In this document: positions 51,335-60,196 of the stretch, piece after piece
How the letters are laid out: each line of letters starts with the position of its first letter
Numbering within the stretch: the first letter of the stretch is position 1
Origin: Streptomyces sp. R33
GTDB lineage: Bacteria; Actinomycetota; Actinomycetes; Streptomycetales; Streptomycetaceae
Direction of reading: 5' to 3'
Length of the DNA: 64,000 nucleotides
Assembly: GCF_041200175.1 (NCBI RefSeq)
Contig: NZ_CP165727.1
Span: 8,612,001 to 8,676,000, forward strand
Position numbers and translations under genes: made by a program
The notes under the pieces: model-generated
Seen by the model: only the letters and a program-made list of their open reading frames with translations
The model's database searches: none
Told to the model about the DNA's origin: nothing

Positions 51335-52102
51335 ATGAACGTGATGGAGAGGCAGAAGTTCGTCGTGGGGCTGCTCGTGCAGCAGAACCGCGCGACCGTG
51401 GCTGAGCTGGCCCAGGCCACCGGGGCGTCCGAGATGACCATCCGGCGGGACCTGGAGGTGCTGGAGTCCCGGGGCGCCCTGCGCCGGGTGCGCGGCGGCG
51501 CCGTGAGCAGCCTGCCCGGCGGCGTCGAGCCGCCCTATGCGGTCCGGGCCATGTCCGGGGCGCAGGCCAAGGAGCGGCTGGCTCGCGCCGTGGTCGATCT
51601 GCTCACCGAGGGCGAGACCGTCGCCCTGGACACCGGCACCACCGCTGTGGCCGTCGCCAAGGCCATGGCCGGCCGCCAGTTCACGGTCGCCCCTCTCTCC
51701 CTGCATGCCGCCTTCGCCCTCTCCGGGCATTCCGGCATCCAACTGGTGATGCCCGGCGGTCAGGTACGCCCCGAGGAGTTGTCGTTTTACGGACACGCCC
51801 CTGTGCAGACCTTCAAGGACCTGTGCTTCGACACGTTCGTCCTGGGTTGCTGCGGTATCGACCCGGTACAGGGCGCCACCGCCTACAACCTCGACGACGT
51901 GCAGGTGAAGCGGGCCGCGGTGGCCGCGGCGCAGCGGGTCGTCCTGGTCGCCACTGCCGACAAGATCGGCCGCACCGCGCTGGGCCGCATCTGCTCGATG
52001 GAGGAGATCGCCCTCGTCGTCACGGACGCCCCCGCCGACTCCCCAGCGGTCGAAGCGCTGAGGGAGCTGGGGGTCGAGGTGGTCCATCCGGCGAACGGCT
52101 GA
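51335..52102 (+). CDS. DeoR-family transcriptional regulator
   Basis: ATG 51335 (or 51344) gives 255 aa. The N-terminal HTH reads NRATVAELAQATGASEMTIR, then RDLEVLESRGALRRVRGGAV, the DeoR signature. The C-terminal sugar-phosphate-binding domain has VALDTGTTAVAVAKAM and LGCCGIDPVQGATAYNLDDV. It is divergent from the MFS-HAD-hisC operon and likely represses it until a phosphorylated sugar binds. Confidence 0.92.
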   Translation: MNVMERQKFVVGLLVQQNRATVAELAQATGASEMTIRRDLEVLESRGALRRVRGGAVSSLPGGVEPPYAVRAMSGAQAKERLARAVVDLLTEGETVALDTGTTAVAVAKAMAGRQFTVAPLSLHAAFALSGHSGIQLVMPGGQVRPEELSFYGHAPVQTFKDLCFDTFVLGCCGIDPVQGATAYNLDDVQVKRAAVAAAQRVVLVATADKIGRTALGRICSMEEIALVVTDAPADSPAVEALRELGVEVVHPANG

Positions 52103-52513
52103 ACCGCACGGCCGGGACGGATTCGGCTGGTCGTCTGAGCTTCACGTCGGTGCGCCTTTCCTGTGCGGCACGTCCCGGGATCGGAGAACCTCGTTCAGCA
52201 TCGGGGAGCGGATCGCCGCCGCCAACCGGGTCCGACCGTCGTCTTCTGGACTGTCGGAAAGATGACAGCAAGCTCTTTCAGAAATTTTCAGCCGCTTTCT
52301 GTGCGGATCCCGGCCAACCGTCCGGAGGGCCGCCGTCCGCTCGGTCGCCCTGCTCTGCCCGCCAAATGCCCGCCCGAGGGCCGGATTTGATGCCCTCACC
52401 GGAACGCCGTCCCCGCCGGAGAAGCGTGTCCGATACAGGTTCCTTGTGCCCCGCAGCGGCCGGGAGTCTTCTAGCATCGCGGTCGCGACGGATGCGAACG
52501 AGAGAGCAGCGAC

Positions 52514-52627
52514 ATGGAAACAGCCGCACTGCAGCGCCCGCAGGACCGCGACCGGCCCAGAGAACTCACCTCCGAGGAGATGGACCTTTACCGCAAGTTT
52601 GCTGAACACGGCCCCCTCCCGCCTTAG
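52514..52627 (+). pseudogene. 37-aa N-terminal gene stub truncated by IS701
   Basis: ATG 52514 follows a GAGAG-type site and a TAGCAT -10-like box. It encodes an acidic 37-residue segment (RDRPRELTSEEMDLYRKFAE). The frame ends at TAG in the first bases of the adjoining IS701 relic, so the gene was probably interrupted. The parent family was not recognised. Confidence 0.35.
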
Positions 52628-53280
52628 TGGATTCCCCGGTCGGTGAGGGCGGCCCGCAGGTGTGCATAGGTGCCGTAGGCAGCGTTGGCCACGACGACCG
52701 GTGGCCTCATGCCCCACTCGGCCAGCGTGTCGAGCATGTCCAAGGCCAACCGCCATTTCTCGCGGTGCGCGACCTCGGACGGAATGCGTATGGATGGACG
52801 TCCTGCGGTCGTCGTCTGTTTCCCATGAACGAGGCAGGAACAGCCTCCATAGCAGCGGGCAAGAGGCGCTGTCGGTCGCGGCGTGAACGCTGACCGCGAC
52901 CTGGCAGTTGGCGCGTTTACCCAGGGCCCCGCAGTACTGGGGGCCACCCCGGCCGACATTCTTCCGTCCTTCGGCAGCGACACGTCATCGATTACCCAGG
53001 CCGACGGGGCGATGAGCGGCAGCACGCGTTCACAGATCCGACGCTGCACCGGCACCGGATCCCAGGTGGACTGGTTCACGAACTGCTACAGGTTGTGCTC
53101 GTTGCCGTCCGGCAGCCGAGCGGCCATGGCCTGGATCGACTTTCGGCGACCGTCCAGCATCAGGCCACGCAGGTAACAGCCCTCTTGGCCCGCTGGTCCT
53201 TGCGCCTCAGAGAGACGAACACGTCAGCCACATACGACGCCAACTCAACTCGTACACGCTCCACTTCGCGTGCATCCATA
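52627..53280 (-). pseudogene. IS701-family transposase relic, a second lineage
   Basis: The leftward frames read FVSLRRKDQRAKGCYLRGLM (from about 53230), then MLDGRRKSIQAMAARLPDGN and, after a nonsense TAG, QFVNQSTWDPVPVQRRI. The catalytic WVIDDVSLPKDG and the EKWRLALDMLDTLAEWGMRP region follow, with a frameshift between. The gene stops at about VANAAYG (second Asp) and lacks the C-terminus. It is a different IS701 lineage from the copies at 1-5 kb. Confidence 0.7.
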
Positions 53281-53386
53281 CATCCGACATGCCCGCCCAC
53301 GAACAACCCGAACCGGCAGACCTAACGGAGTCCTATTAGGGTGTGACGTAGTCCATGCGCCAGCAGCGTGTTCGGGGTTGTGGCGG

Positions 53387-54880
53387 TCATGTCTGTTGTT
53401 GGGCGTAGGCCGCGAGTTCGGGGTGCTCCCGTATGAGTTGTTCGCGTAGTCGGCGTACTTCCGCGGCCTCGGCGGCGGCGCGTTGTTCGGCTTTGGTCTG
53501 GTCCTGCGCTGAGCGGGACCGCTCGGCCTGCTCGGCATGGGCTTCATCGAGCATGCGTTCCCACCGGATTGCCGGTCGTAGCCGTTCGGCTTCCCGTGCT
53601 GCCTCGGCCTCGGCGACGAGTCCTGGCGTCGCGCGCCGGATCTCAGTCTGCTCCGCCCGGTCCCGGCACTGCCGGCACAGCCCGTCGTCGGGTCGTGGTC
53701 CCTTGCCAGCCGCCGAGCAGTCCTTGCCCTCGCATTCCCACCACCGGAGCTCAGGGGCGTTCTCCCGTTGCGCAGGCACTGGGCCTCGTCGGCGGTCCGC
53801 CCGGCGTTCTGCGCACTTGGGGCATGCGTCCTCCAGGTGCAGAGTCACTCCGTCCTCGCACATCGGGTCAGGGCAGTCCGTGGACGGGCGCACCAACCCC
53901 ACGGCGACCCCGACGGGGGAGGAGAGCTCTCCTTCGGCCAGATCACGGGCGTAGCCGTGTGTCCACCAACGGCGTTGGATCCGCTCGAGTAGCTGCGGGG
54001 GGGTCCGTCCTGCGTCCAGGGCGTGCAGGATCGCCTCACGCAGCACGGCCGGGAGGTGGGGCGGCAGCAGAGCTGCCAGCTCCCGCGGCCATCCCGCCTC
54101 AACGGCTCTGACCGAGTCGGCCAGTCCCGGAGACATCCGCAGCCGGGTCCTCTTCCGCGACCTGGCTGCCGGGATGGGCGCGCCAGCGCCCGGGGACGCG
54201 GCGCAGCCGGCGGCTCTACGCGGCCTACTACCTGTAGTGGCCCTGCGGGCGTCATCGGCGCTACGCGCCGCAGGCGCTATCGGGGTTTCTGGAGAGGGGA
54301 GGGTTATAGGGGAGGGTTGGGGGACTGCCAGTCCCCCCTGCGGGGATTGACAGTCCCCCCTTCCCCGGGACTCAGAGTCCCCCCGTCCGCCGGATTCGAG
54401 GGGTTTCGCGGGAGGGGACTGAGAGTCCCCTCCTTTCTGGCGCGGCCTTCCCTTGTCGCTGCGCTCTGTTCGCGGCGGTGCCGGCGGCAGCGTGGGGCGG
54501 GTGTGCTGTGTGAGTGGGGGCAGGCCGCGGTGTGCCCGGTCCTCGTTGACCCGTGCCAGCCTTTCAGGTCCGTACCAGGATGCCGGGATCTGCAGGTCGT
54601 AGACCTTGGGGCGGGCGTGCGCGGGGATGTATCGGGCGGCTTCCTGGTCTCCCAGCGTGATCACACCCCGCTCGGCAAGCCAGGCCAGACGCCGCTGCAC
54701 GGTCTTGACGTCGCAGAGCGCGATCCGGGCCAGCGTCCGCCGGGACGGGAAGGCATTGGTACCGTCCGGATCCGCTTTCTCTGCCAGGCCGGCCAGCAGC
54801 ATCCGGTCCGTCGTACTGTTCACGGGGCTGTCATGCAAAGCCCACAGGATTGGCTCAAGCGCCACCGTGCACCACCACAT
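53387..54880 (-). CDS. Winged-helix replication-type protein of plasmids/ICEs
   Basis: ATG 54880 or GTG 54865 starts the family N-terminus (ALEPILWALHDSPVNSTTDR, then MLLAGLAEKADPDGTNAFPS). A winged helix follows (SRRTLARIALCDVKTVQRRL). The middle is Gly/Ser/Asp-rich (GGDSQSP, RGDSESRGRGDCQSP) and carries the near-palindromic DNA repeats. Then come a helical part, zinc pairs (CEDGVTLHLEDACPKC; CEGKDCS; CRQCRD) and a coiled coil. Such proteins occur next to replication and transfer genes of actinobacterial integrative elements. Total 497 aa. Confidence 0.7.
   Translation of the reverse strand: MWWCTVALEPILWALHDSPVNSTTDRMLLAGLAEKADPDGTNAFPSRRTLARIALCDVKTVQRRLAWLAERGVITLGDQEAARYIPAHARPKVYDLQIPASWYGPERLARVNEDRAHRGLPPLTQHTRPTLPPAPPRTERSDKGRPRQKGGDSQSPPAKPLESGGRGDSESRGRGDCQSPQGGLAVPQPSPITLPSPETPIAPAARSADDARRATTGSRPRRAAGCAASPGAGAPIPAARSRKRTRLRMSPGLADSVRAVEAGWPRELAALLPPHLPAVLREAILHALDAGRTPPQLLERIQRRWWTHGYARDLAEGELSSPVGVAVGLVRPSTDCPDPMCEDGVTLHLEDACPKCAERRADRRRGPVPAQRENAPELRWWECEGKDCSAAGKGPRPDDGLCRQCRDRAEQTEIRRATPGLVAEAEAAREAERLRPAIRWERMLDEAHAEQAERSRSAQDQTKAEQRAAAEAAEVRRLREQLIREHPELAAYAQQQT
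54319..54433. repeat. Four near-palindromic repeats inside a coding sequence
   Basis: Units are GGGGACTgccAGTCCCC (54320-54336), GGGGATTgacAGTCCCC (54342-54358), GGGACTcagAGTCCC (54367-54381) and GGGGACTgagAGTCCCC (54414-54430). Centres are 22, 24 and 48 bases apart, close to a 24-nt (8-codon) period. They encode the Gly-Asp-Ser repeats of the host protein. Symmetric arms about a 3-nt centre fit binding sites for a dimeric protein or strong RNA hairpins. Confidence 0.75.
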
Positions 54881-55019
54881 CCAGGGCGAACCCGTTGACG
54901 TCGTGCAAGCGGGCTTGTGGCGGCCTCGGGCTCGTTCCGCATACGCTCATGGCTCAGCGCACCTCTCAGTTCACGCAACTGGGTGCCCTTCCTCGTGCAG
55001 ACGGTCCAGGCCTGTACGA

Positions 55020-55061
55020 GAACATGCGAGCCCCACCACCCATGGCGGGGCTCGCATGTTC
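55020..55061. terminator. 15-bp perfect hairpin, probable terminator
   Basis: GAACATGCGAGCCCC (55020-55034) pairs perfectly with GGGGCTCGCATGTTC (55047-55061) around a 12-nt loop. No T-run follows, which is common for Streptomyces terminators. It lies about 140 bases upstream of the winged-helix gene start and downstream of the ECF relic on the minus strand, so it may end that relic's transcript. Confidence 0.6.
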
Positions 55062-55174
55062 GGGAGCATCGTCACGCCCTACACAACGGCACCGATGCCA
55101 CCAGCCTGATCACCGATGCACCCAGCGTGGCATCACAGCCGGGCAACGGCGCGGCCGGTGAGTCACCGGTGAGG
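55062..55174. other. Short gap with no gene
   Basis: No protein-like frame is seen between the hairpin and the sigma-factor relic; the sequence is not repetitive. Confidence 0.3.
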
Positions 55175-55540
55175 ATCCGCGCCCCGCCCCGCTTCCACCT
55201 GCATCGTGGTCAGCACGCCGCTGAGAGAGTCATCGTCATCGACGACGGCACCCGCCTCCTCCACGGACGACTCCGAAGCCTGGTACACCTGCCGCAGGTG
55301 GCTGGCCACCGTGCGGCGAGCGATGGTGAACAGCCACGGGGCGAACCGCTCCGGCTGCCGCAGCCGTGACAGCCTGCGTACCACGGTGACCCACGCCGAC
55401 CACGCCCTGCATGTAGCGCCATAGCGGGCTTTGCCAGACCCGCACCAGATCGCGAAGTGCTTCCCGCTCCCCGAGCTGGCAGCGCACTGCCAATAGCCCG
55501 TCGCGACGCCCGTCCCCGCCCACCGCGCCTCCCTGTCTCG
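55175..55540 (-). pseudogene. ECF sigma-factor relic, frameshifted
   Basis: One leftward frame gives the region-2 start (LAVRCQLGEREALRDLVRVW, QSPLWRYMQGVVG). After a shift near 55385 another gives VVRRLSRLRQPERFAPWLFT, then IARRTVASHLRQVYQASESS. The ERFAPWLFTIARR motif is diagnostic for an actinobacterial ECF group. Region 4 is missing, so it cannot act as a sigma factor. Confidence 0.65.
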
Positions 55541-56071
55541 CGCCACGACTCACCGGGACAGTCGGCATTCGAGGCAGAAAGGTTCGCAGGCCCATGAGTG
55601 ACTGCTCAGGAGCCGGTTCGCCATGCTGAAGGCTCCAGCAGGGATGACCAGATGAAGCAGTCAACGGCGAACTGAAGCGCCAAGCTAAAACGGGGCAAAG
55701 GCTTCCCCTCTGCAAGGCTGCTTGGCTCTGGAGCGGCGGGCTCTGCCGGGCGATGCCAGAGAGGGTCCGCTGCTGCAGCTCGATCGTATTGCTGGCGAGC
55801 AAGCCACGTCGGATCCTTCGGTACATCTTCCGCCCGCGCTCGAGGGTGAACCGCTCATCGGGGATCGAGTCAGCGCATCCTGCGCGGAACCCTGCACAGC
55901 GGCAACCGAGTTATGCGAGCCGCTCGCGGAGCCCTTGCCGACAGAGTTCGGGCGTCCGGTCTGCATAGAAAACGCTCTGGGCTCGGAATCTGGTCCACCT
56001 GTCAGCCGTTCGTGAGACGGTGATCGTGATCAGCATGCAGATCCGACCGGCAGAGAGGCGGCCCTACTCGC
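55541..56071. other. 530-bp interval with no gene seen
   Basis: No frame has a convincing start or protein-like composition. The last 60 bases probably hold the promoter and leader of the DUF2637 gene. Confidence 0.4.
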
Positions 56072-57721
56072 ATGCAGCTGACTCGTACGCACCGGATACT
56101 CATCGGCGTCGTGGTCGCAGGAGCCGTGGTCATCGCGGGGATCGGTTTCGCCGGTTCGTACGCCGCGGTCCGCGCGCTCGCCCTGCAGAAGGGGTTCGGG
56201 AGCTTCTCGCTGGTGTTCCCGATCGGCATCGACGCGGGCATCTGCGTGCTGCTGGCGCTGGACCTGCTCCTGACGTGGATCCGGATCCCGTTCCCGCTGC
56301 TGCGCCAGACGGCGTGGCTGCTGACCGCGGCGACGATCGCGTTCAACGGCGCGGCGGCCTGGCCGGACCCGCTGGGCGTGGGCATGCACGCCGTGATCCC
56401 GATCCTGTTCGTGGTCACGGTGGAGGCGGCCCGGCACGCGGTGGGCCGGATCGCGGACATCACGGCGGACCGGCACATGGAGGGCGTGCGCATCACGCGC
56501 TGGCTCCTCTCCCCCGTCCCGACGTTCAAGCTGTGGCGCCGGATGAAGCTGTGGGAGCTGCGGTCGTACGAGCAGGCGGTCGGCATGGAGCAGGACCGGC
56601 TGATCTACCAGGCGCGGCTTCAGGCCCGGTACGGGCGGGCCTGGCGCCGCAAGGCCCCGGTGGAGGCGCTGATGCCGCTCCGGCTGGCCCGGATCGGCGT
56701 CCCCCTCTCCCAGACGGCCCCGGAAGGCCTGGCGGCGGCGGGCATCGACCCGGCGCTGCTGCCCCCGGCGCCGACAACGGCCGAACACCTGGCGGTGGAG
56801 CGGGCCGATGCACCGCAGGGCGTTCCGCTCGGGGCACCAGCCGTATTGGGGGAGCAGGCCTTGGAGAGGTCCGCGGATATGGGTGAGAGCCTCGCCCACG
56901 GGCTGCAGCCGGACGTCGGCCCCGCACCTGACGAGTTCGGTCAGGATCATCCCTATGGTCCTGAATTCCCCGGAGCGCTGCCCCCGGCGCAGCCGGCCGT
57001 TCCGGTGGCCGCCGAGCCGGCCCGTATGACGGAGGCGGAGCTCTGGGAGGCATGCCGCTCGTACGCGGCGCGCACCGGCGCTGCCCCTGATGCTGCCGCT
57101 TTCGTCGTGCACCTGGCCGAGGCGTACGGGCTGGTGGACCCGGTGACCGGTGGGCCGCTGCCCGCGACACAGGTGGAGGAGCTACTCGCCCGGTTCCCCG
57201 GAAGCCCGACGGCTGTGACCGGTGACGATTCGGTGACCGGTCACCGTGGCGAACCCGATCCTTTCTTTGAACCCTTCTCGGCCCGAGGCGACGTTCATGC
57301 GCCCGCCGTGCAGGCCCCGTTGTCCGGTCAGGTACCGGCGCCATTGGCGTCGGCCGGTGACCGGCTGCCTGCCGCACGACGTGAGCAGATGTCTCCTGAC
57401 GTGCTGACCGATCCGGTCCCGGCGCCTGCAGGGGAGACCGAGCGCTGGGAGGCAACGGTCACCGACACCGGAGCGACCGCTGCTCGGCTGCCGCAGCAGG
57501 AGACCGAGGAGCCTGTCCTGGATCCGGTCCAGCAGCAGATCCTCACCGTCGCCGCCTGGCTCACCGAGGCCGAGGAGACCGGCGTGAAACTCTCCGGAGC
57601 CGAAGTGGGCCGCCGCCTGGGGGTATCCCCTAAGACAGGTCAGCGCCGCGTGATCGACGCTGGCAAGCACCTCACCGAGCAGCGCCGGCAGCAGGGGCGG
57701 TCTCACCTCCGCTCGGTCTGA
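56072..57721 (+). CDS. DUF2637 membrane protein with C-terminal helix-turn-helix
   Basis: This 549-aa protein has four hydrophobic segments in the first 130 residues (ILIGVVVAGAVVIAGIGFAG, FPIGIDAGICVLLALDLLLT, LLRQTAWLLTAATIAFNGAA, VIPILFVVTVEAARHAVG), characteristic of DUF2637/SpdB-like proteins of Streptomyces plasmids and integrative elements. A cytoplasmic linker (WELRSYEQAVGMEQDRLIYQ) and a long Pro/Ala region follow. The C-terminus has a helix-turn-helix (KLSGAEVGRRLGVSPKTGQR). It is thought to assist plasmid spread or replication. It lies directly before a TGACCG repeat field. Confidence 0.75.
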   Translation: MQLTRTHRILIGVVVAGAVVIAGIGFAGSYAAVRALALQKGFGSFSLVFPIGIDAGICVLLALDLLLTWIRIPFPLLRQTAWLLTAATIAFNGAAAWPDPLGVGMHAVIPILFVVTVEAARHAVGRIADITADRHMEGVRITRWLLSPVPTFKLWRRMKLWELRSYEQAVGMEQDRLIYQARLQARYGRAWRRKAPVEALMPLRLARIGVPLSQTAPEGLAAAGIDPALLPPAPTTAEHLAVERADAPQGVPLGAPAVLGEQALERSADMGESLAHGLQPDVGPAPDEFGQDHPYGPEFPGALPPAQPAVPVAAEPARMTEAELWEACRSYAARTGAAPDAAAFVVHLAEAYGLVDPVTGGPLPATQVEELLARFPGSPTAVTGDDSVTGHRGEPDPFFEPFSARGDVHAPAVQAPLSGQVPAPLASAGDRLPAARREQMSPDVLTDPVPAPAGETERWEATVTDTGATAARLPQQETEEPVLDPVQQQILTVAAWLTEAEETGVKLSGAEVGRRLGVSPKTGQRRVIDAGKHLTEQRRQQGRSHLRSV

Positions 57722-58110
57722 GGCTGACCGCCCCCGGCGTGACCGATGCCTCCGCGACCGGTGGCCGACGACTGCTGAACTCGTGACCGGTCACCGCCTG
57801 ACCGGCGCTGGTGACGGCGCGACTGGTGACTGATTCGGTGACCTATCCGGTGACTAAATCGGTGAGTGACCGCCTATCACCTCACCGGTGCGAGTCACCA
57901 GCACGCCGAGTCCGGAGCCCCATTCGCCGCGAGCCCCGTGTGGGCGAGGCCCGGCATGTCGTCGTGCTCGGCTGTTTCCGCCGTGACCGGTCCAACAGCC
58001 GCACCCCGTTGACCTGCGGTTTGACCGATGACCGATGACCGATGTCAGGATGACCGGTGACCGATCCGACCTCCATCGGTCATCGGTCATGACCGATCTT
58101 CCAAAGTCAC
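57722..58110. repeat. Dense TGACCG(G/A)T repeats with inverted arms
   Basis: At least ten TGACCG-type units occur in 390 bases, including direct runs of GACCGATGACCGATGACC (from 58023) and an inverted set CATCGGTCATCGGTC (from 58074). Similar units start inside the DUF2637 gene (57220-57250). The arrangement resembles iterons or a transfer locus. No gene is present here. Confidence 0.7.
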
Positions 58111-58233
58111 CAACCCCCTACATCGGTGCATGTGTCCGGCTCATTTGACCTGGTCCGATGCTCGGCGTCTCAGATGATTTGGTCCCTATCGAGCGTGCCG
58201 CCGGGACTGGCCCCGCCAGGGGGCCGCGCTATG

Positions 58234-58632
58234 TCAGCGAGCGAACTTCTCGATGGCCGCCGGCGTGACGGGGGTGAAGAAGTTGACGAGGTTGCCGTCG
58301 GGGTCACGGAGCAGGAGGGACCGGTTGCCCCAGGGCATCGTGGTGGGCTCGGTCACGAAGTCGGCGACGAAATCGGCCAGGTTCCGGTGCACGTCGTCCA
58401 CGTCGGCGACGAGGAATTCGATGATCACGGTGTTGTTGTCGGCCGGACGGGCGGAGCCGGGTGCGAACAGTGCCACGGTGCGGGTGCTGCCGATCGCGAG
58501 GGTCCCGCTGGCGGTTCGCAGTTCGGCGAAGTCCTCGGTGGACCAGTCCGCCCGCACTCCGGTGGCTCGCTCGTAGAAGTCGACGAGGCGCGCGACGTTG
58601 CCTGTGATGATCCGGGTCGAAACGAAGTCCAT
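58234..58632 (-). CDS. Glyoxalase/VOC-family protein
   Basis: This 132-aa single-domain VOC protein begins MDFVSTRIITGNVARLVDFY, with NNTVIIEFLVADVDDVHRNL and WGNRSLLLRDPDGNLVNFF later; the final LRDPDGN is the usual VOC end. A GAGGAGA ribosome site precedes ATG 58632. It may be an antibiotic- or electrophile-detoxifying protein. It is divergent from the WYL regulator within the mobile cassette and is probably its target. Confidence 0.85.
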   Translation of the reverse strand: MDFVSTRIITGNVARLVDFYERATGVRADWSTEDFAELRTASGTLAIGSTRTVALFAPGSARPADNNTVIIEFLVADVDDVHRNLADFVADFVTEPTTMPWGNRSLLLRDPDGNLVNFFTPVTPAAIEKFAR

Positions 58633-58727
58633 GGTGCTCTCCTCGGGGTTGGTGGAGCCGTTGCGCTTCGGACGCTAGAGCAAATAGTGGACAGAATCGG
58701 TCCGGTATCAGCGCTAGGCTGGTGGAC

Positions 58728-59717
58728 ATGGCTCGACCTACTGGCCGCGTGCTCGCTCTCCTGGAACTCCTGCAGTCGGGCGGCATCAGAACGGTGACCG
58801 AACTCGCCGACCGGCTCGGCGTCGACGGGCGCACCGTGCGGCGGTATGTGGGCCACCTGGTCGATCTCGACATCCCCGTTGAGGCGGTCCGTGGCCGTTA
58901 TGGCGGGTACCGGCTCGCCCCCGGGTACCGCTTGCCTCCGCTCATGCTCAACGATGACGAGGCGCTCGCCGTGCTGCTCGGGCTCGTCGCCGGCCGCAGG
59001 ACGGGGTTGCTGACGGCGACCGAGACCGCGGGTGAGACGGCAGCGGCCAAGATCCGCCGGGCTCTGCCCGAGAGGCTGGCCCGTCGGCTCGACGCTGTCA
59101 TGGAATCCCTCGCCTTCACGACTCCGCCTGGCGAGTTGGCCACCCCGGAGACCGGGATCCTGCTCGCCATTGCCGATGCGGTACGCCATCGCCGCCCGAT
59201 CTCGATCAGGTACACCACCCGAGACGGCCGACGAAGCGAACGCACGCTGCACCCGTACGGGATCGTCACCCATGCGGGCCGGTGGTACGTCACGGGCACC
59301 GATCCCGGGATCGGCCAGGACCGGACATTCCGGCTCGATCGCATCGCGGACGCGAGGACCCTGCCCGGCTCCTTCGAGCCGCCCGCCGGACTCGATCCGG
59401 CACAGCGCGTCCTGTCAGGGCTCGCCAAGGCCGCGTACCAGCACGAAGTGACCCTGCGGATCCACGGGACGGTCGAACAGATCCGCGCCCGCCTTCCCGC
59501 CAGCGTCGCGAGCCTGGAGGAGCCCGCGCCCGTGGAAGACACCGATCCGCACACCGAGCGTTGGATCCACGTTGAATTGCGGGCAGAGCGGCTCGACTGG
59601 TTGCCTCCTGTACTCGCCTCGCTCGACCGGCCGTTCGTCATCGAGCGACCGGACGAACTCCGAGACCTCGTCATCGCGCTCGCCGACCGTTTCACAGCCT
59701 CTGCCCGCCAAGCCTGA
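58728..59717 (+). CDS. WYL-domain (YafY-type) transcriptional regulator
   Basis: ATG 58728 (or GTG 58722) lies 7-13 bases after a TAGGCT -10-like box, so the transcript may be leaderless. The N-terminal HTH reads GIRTVTELADRLGVDGRTVR (HTH_11). The WYL domain has PISIRYTTRDGRRSERTLHP, YGIVTHAGRWYVTGTDPG and RTFRLDRIADA. Length 329 aa. It is divergent from the VOC gene inside the IS21-type cassette and likely controls it. Confidence 0.9.
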   Translation: MARPTGRVLALLELLQSGGIRTVTELADRLGVDGRTVRRYVGHLVDLDIPVEAVRGRYGGYRLAPGYRLPPLMLNDDEALAVLLGLVAGRRTGLLTATETAGETAAAKIRRALPERLARRLDAVMESLAFTTPPGELATPETGILLAIADAVRHRRPISIRYTTRDGRRSERTLHPYGIVTHAGRWYVTGTDPGIGQDRTFRLDRIADARTLPGSFEPPAGLDPAQRVLSGLAKAAYQHEVTLRIHGTVEQIRARLPASVASLEEPAPVEDTDPHTERWIHVELRAERLDWLPPVLASLDRPFVIERPDELRDLVIALADRFTASARQA

Positions 59718-59954
59718 CGTCGCTGTCTACTGCGAGAATCCCAGCTGCGGATTCCCAAGTCACTGGCCTCGGGTCCGCACACGCCGGGCGCCGGGACATC
59801 AGGGATGGACCAGATCAACTGAGATAAAACCCAACAGTCAGGCTTCTAGGACCAGATCGCTTGAGATTGCCGGCGGCCTGGCGTCTCAGTTGATCTGATC
59901 GCCGCAGGTCACGGCCCTGGATCCGGACCAGATCATTTGAGACGGGACAGCATG

Positions 59955-60196
59955 CCTGGTGCCTGGCAGCGTGCTCACCGGTCGACGGAAGCGAGGCGCG
60001 GCCGTGCCAGGGCTGGTGAGCTATCCGGGGACCGCTGATATGGAGAGTTCCCCGGCAGGGCACTGACCACGGAAGCGGCGGGCCGCCCGGCACCGCCCGC
60101 GCGGACTGTGCCACAGGTGATCTTCGGCAGGACTGTATTTCGCGGCCGCGGCGAAGGGCAGCCCTGCTGTCGACGGCGCGGTATGCCAGCCGGCGG
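59955..60196. other. Gap between cassette and leftward operon
   Basis: About 240 bases without a protein-like frame. It contains the 3' end of the leftward operon transcript; no strong terminator was spotted. Confidence 0.3.

Larger units (their letters stand above)
58133..59949. mobile_element. IS21-type cassette carrying VOC and WYL genes, no transposase
   Basis: The ends are TGTCCGGCTCATTTGACC (left) and TGTCCCGTCTCAAATGATC (right, read inward), continuing to CTGGTCC. Sub-terminal repeats of the CTCANNTGATCTGGTCC type occur twice on the left and four times on the right (one inverted), as in IS21 ends. The element is flanked by GCATG at 58128-58132 and 59950-59954, a 5-bp target duplication. 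The cargo is a glyoxalase-family gene and a WYL regulator. No istA or istB is present, so it is a non-autonomous cassette. Confidence 0.8.

Noticed and set aside
58133..59949. Treating the end repeats as ordinary regulatory operators of the WYL regulator
   Set aside because: They form mirrored multi-unit ends with TG...CA termini and a GCATG duplication, which operators would not explain.
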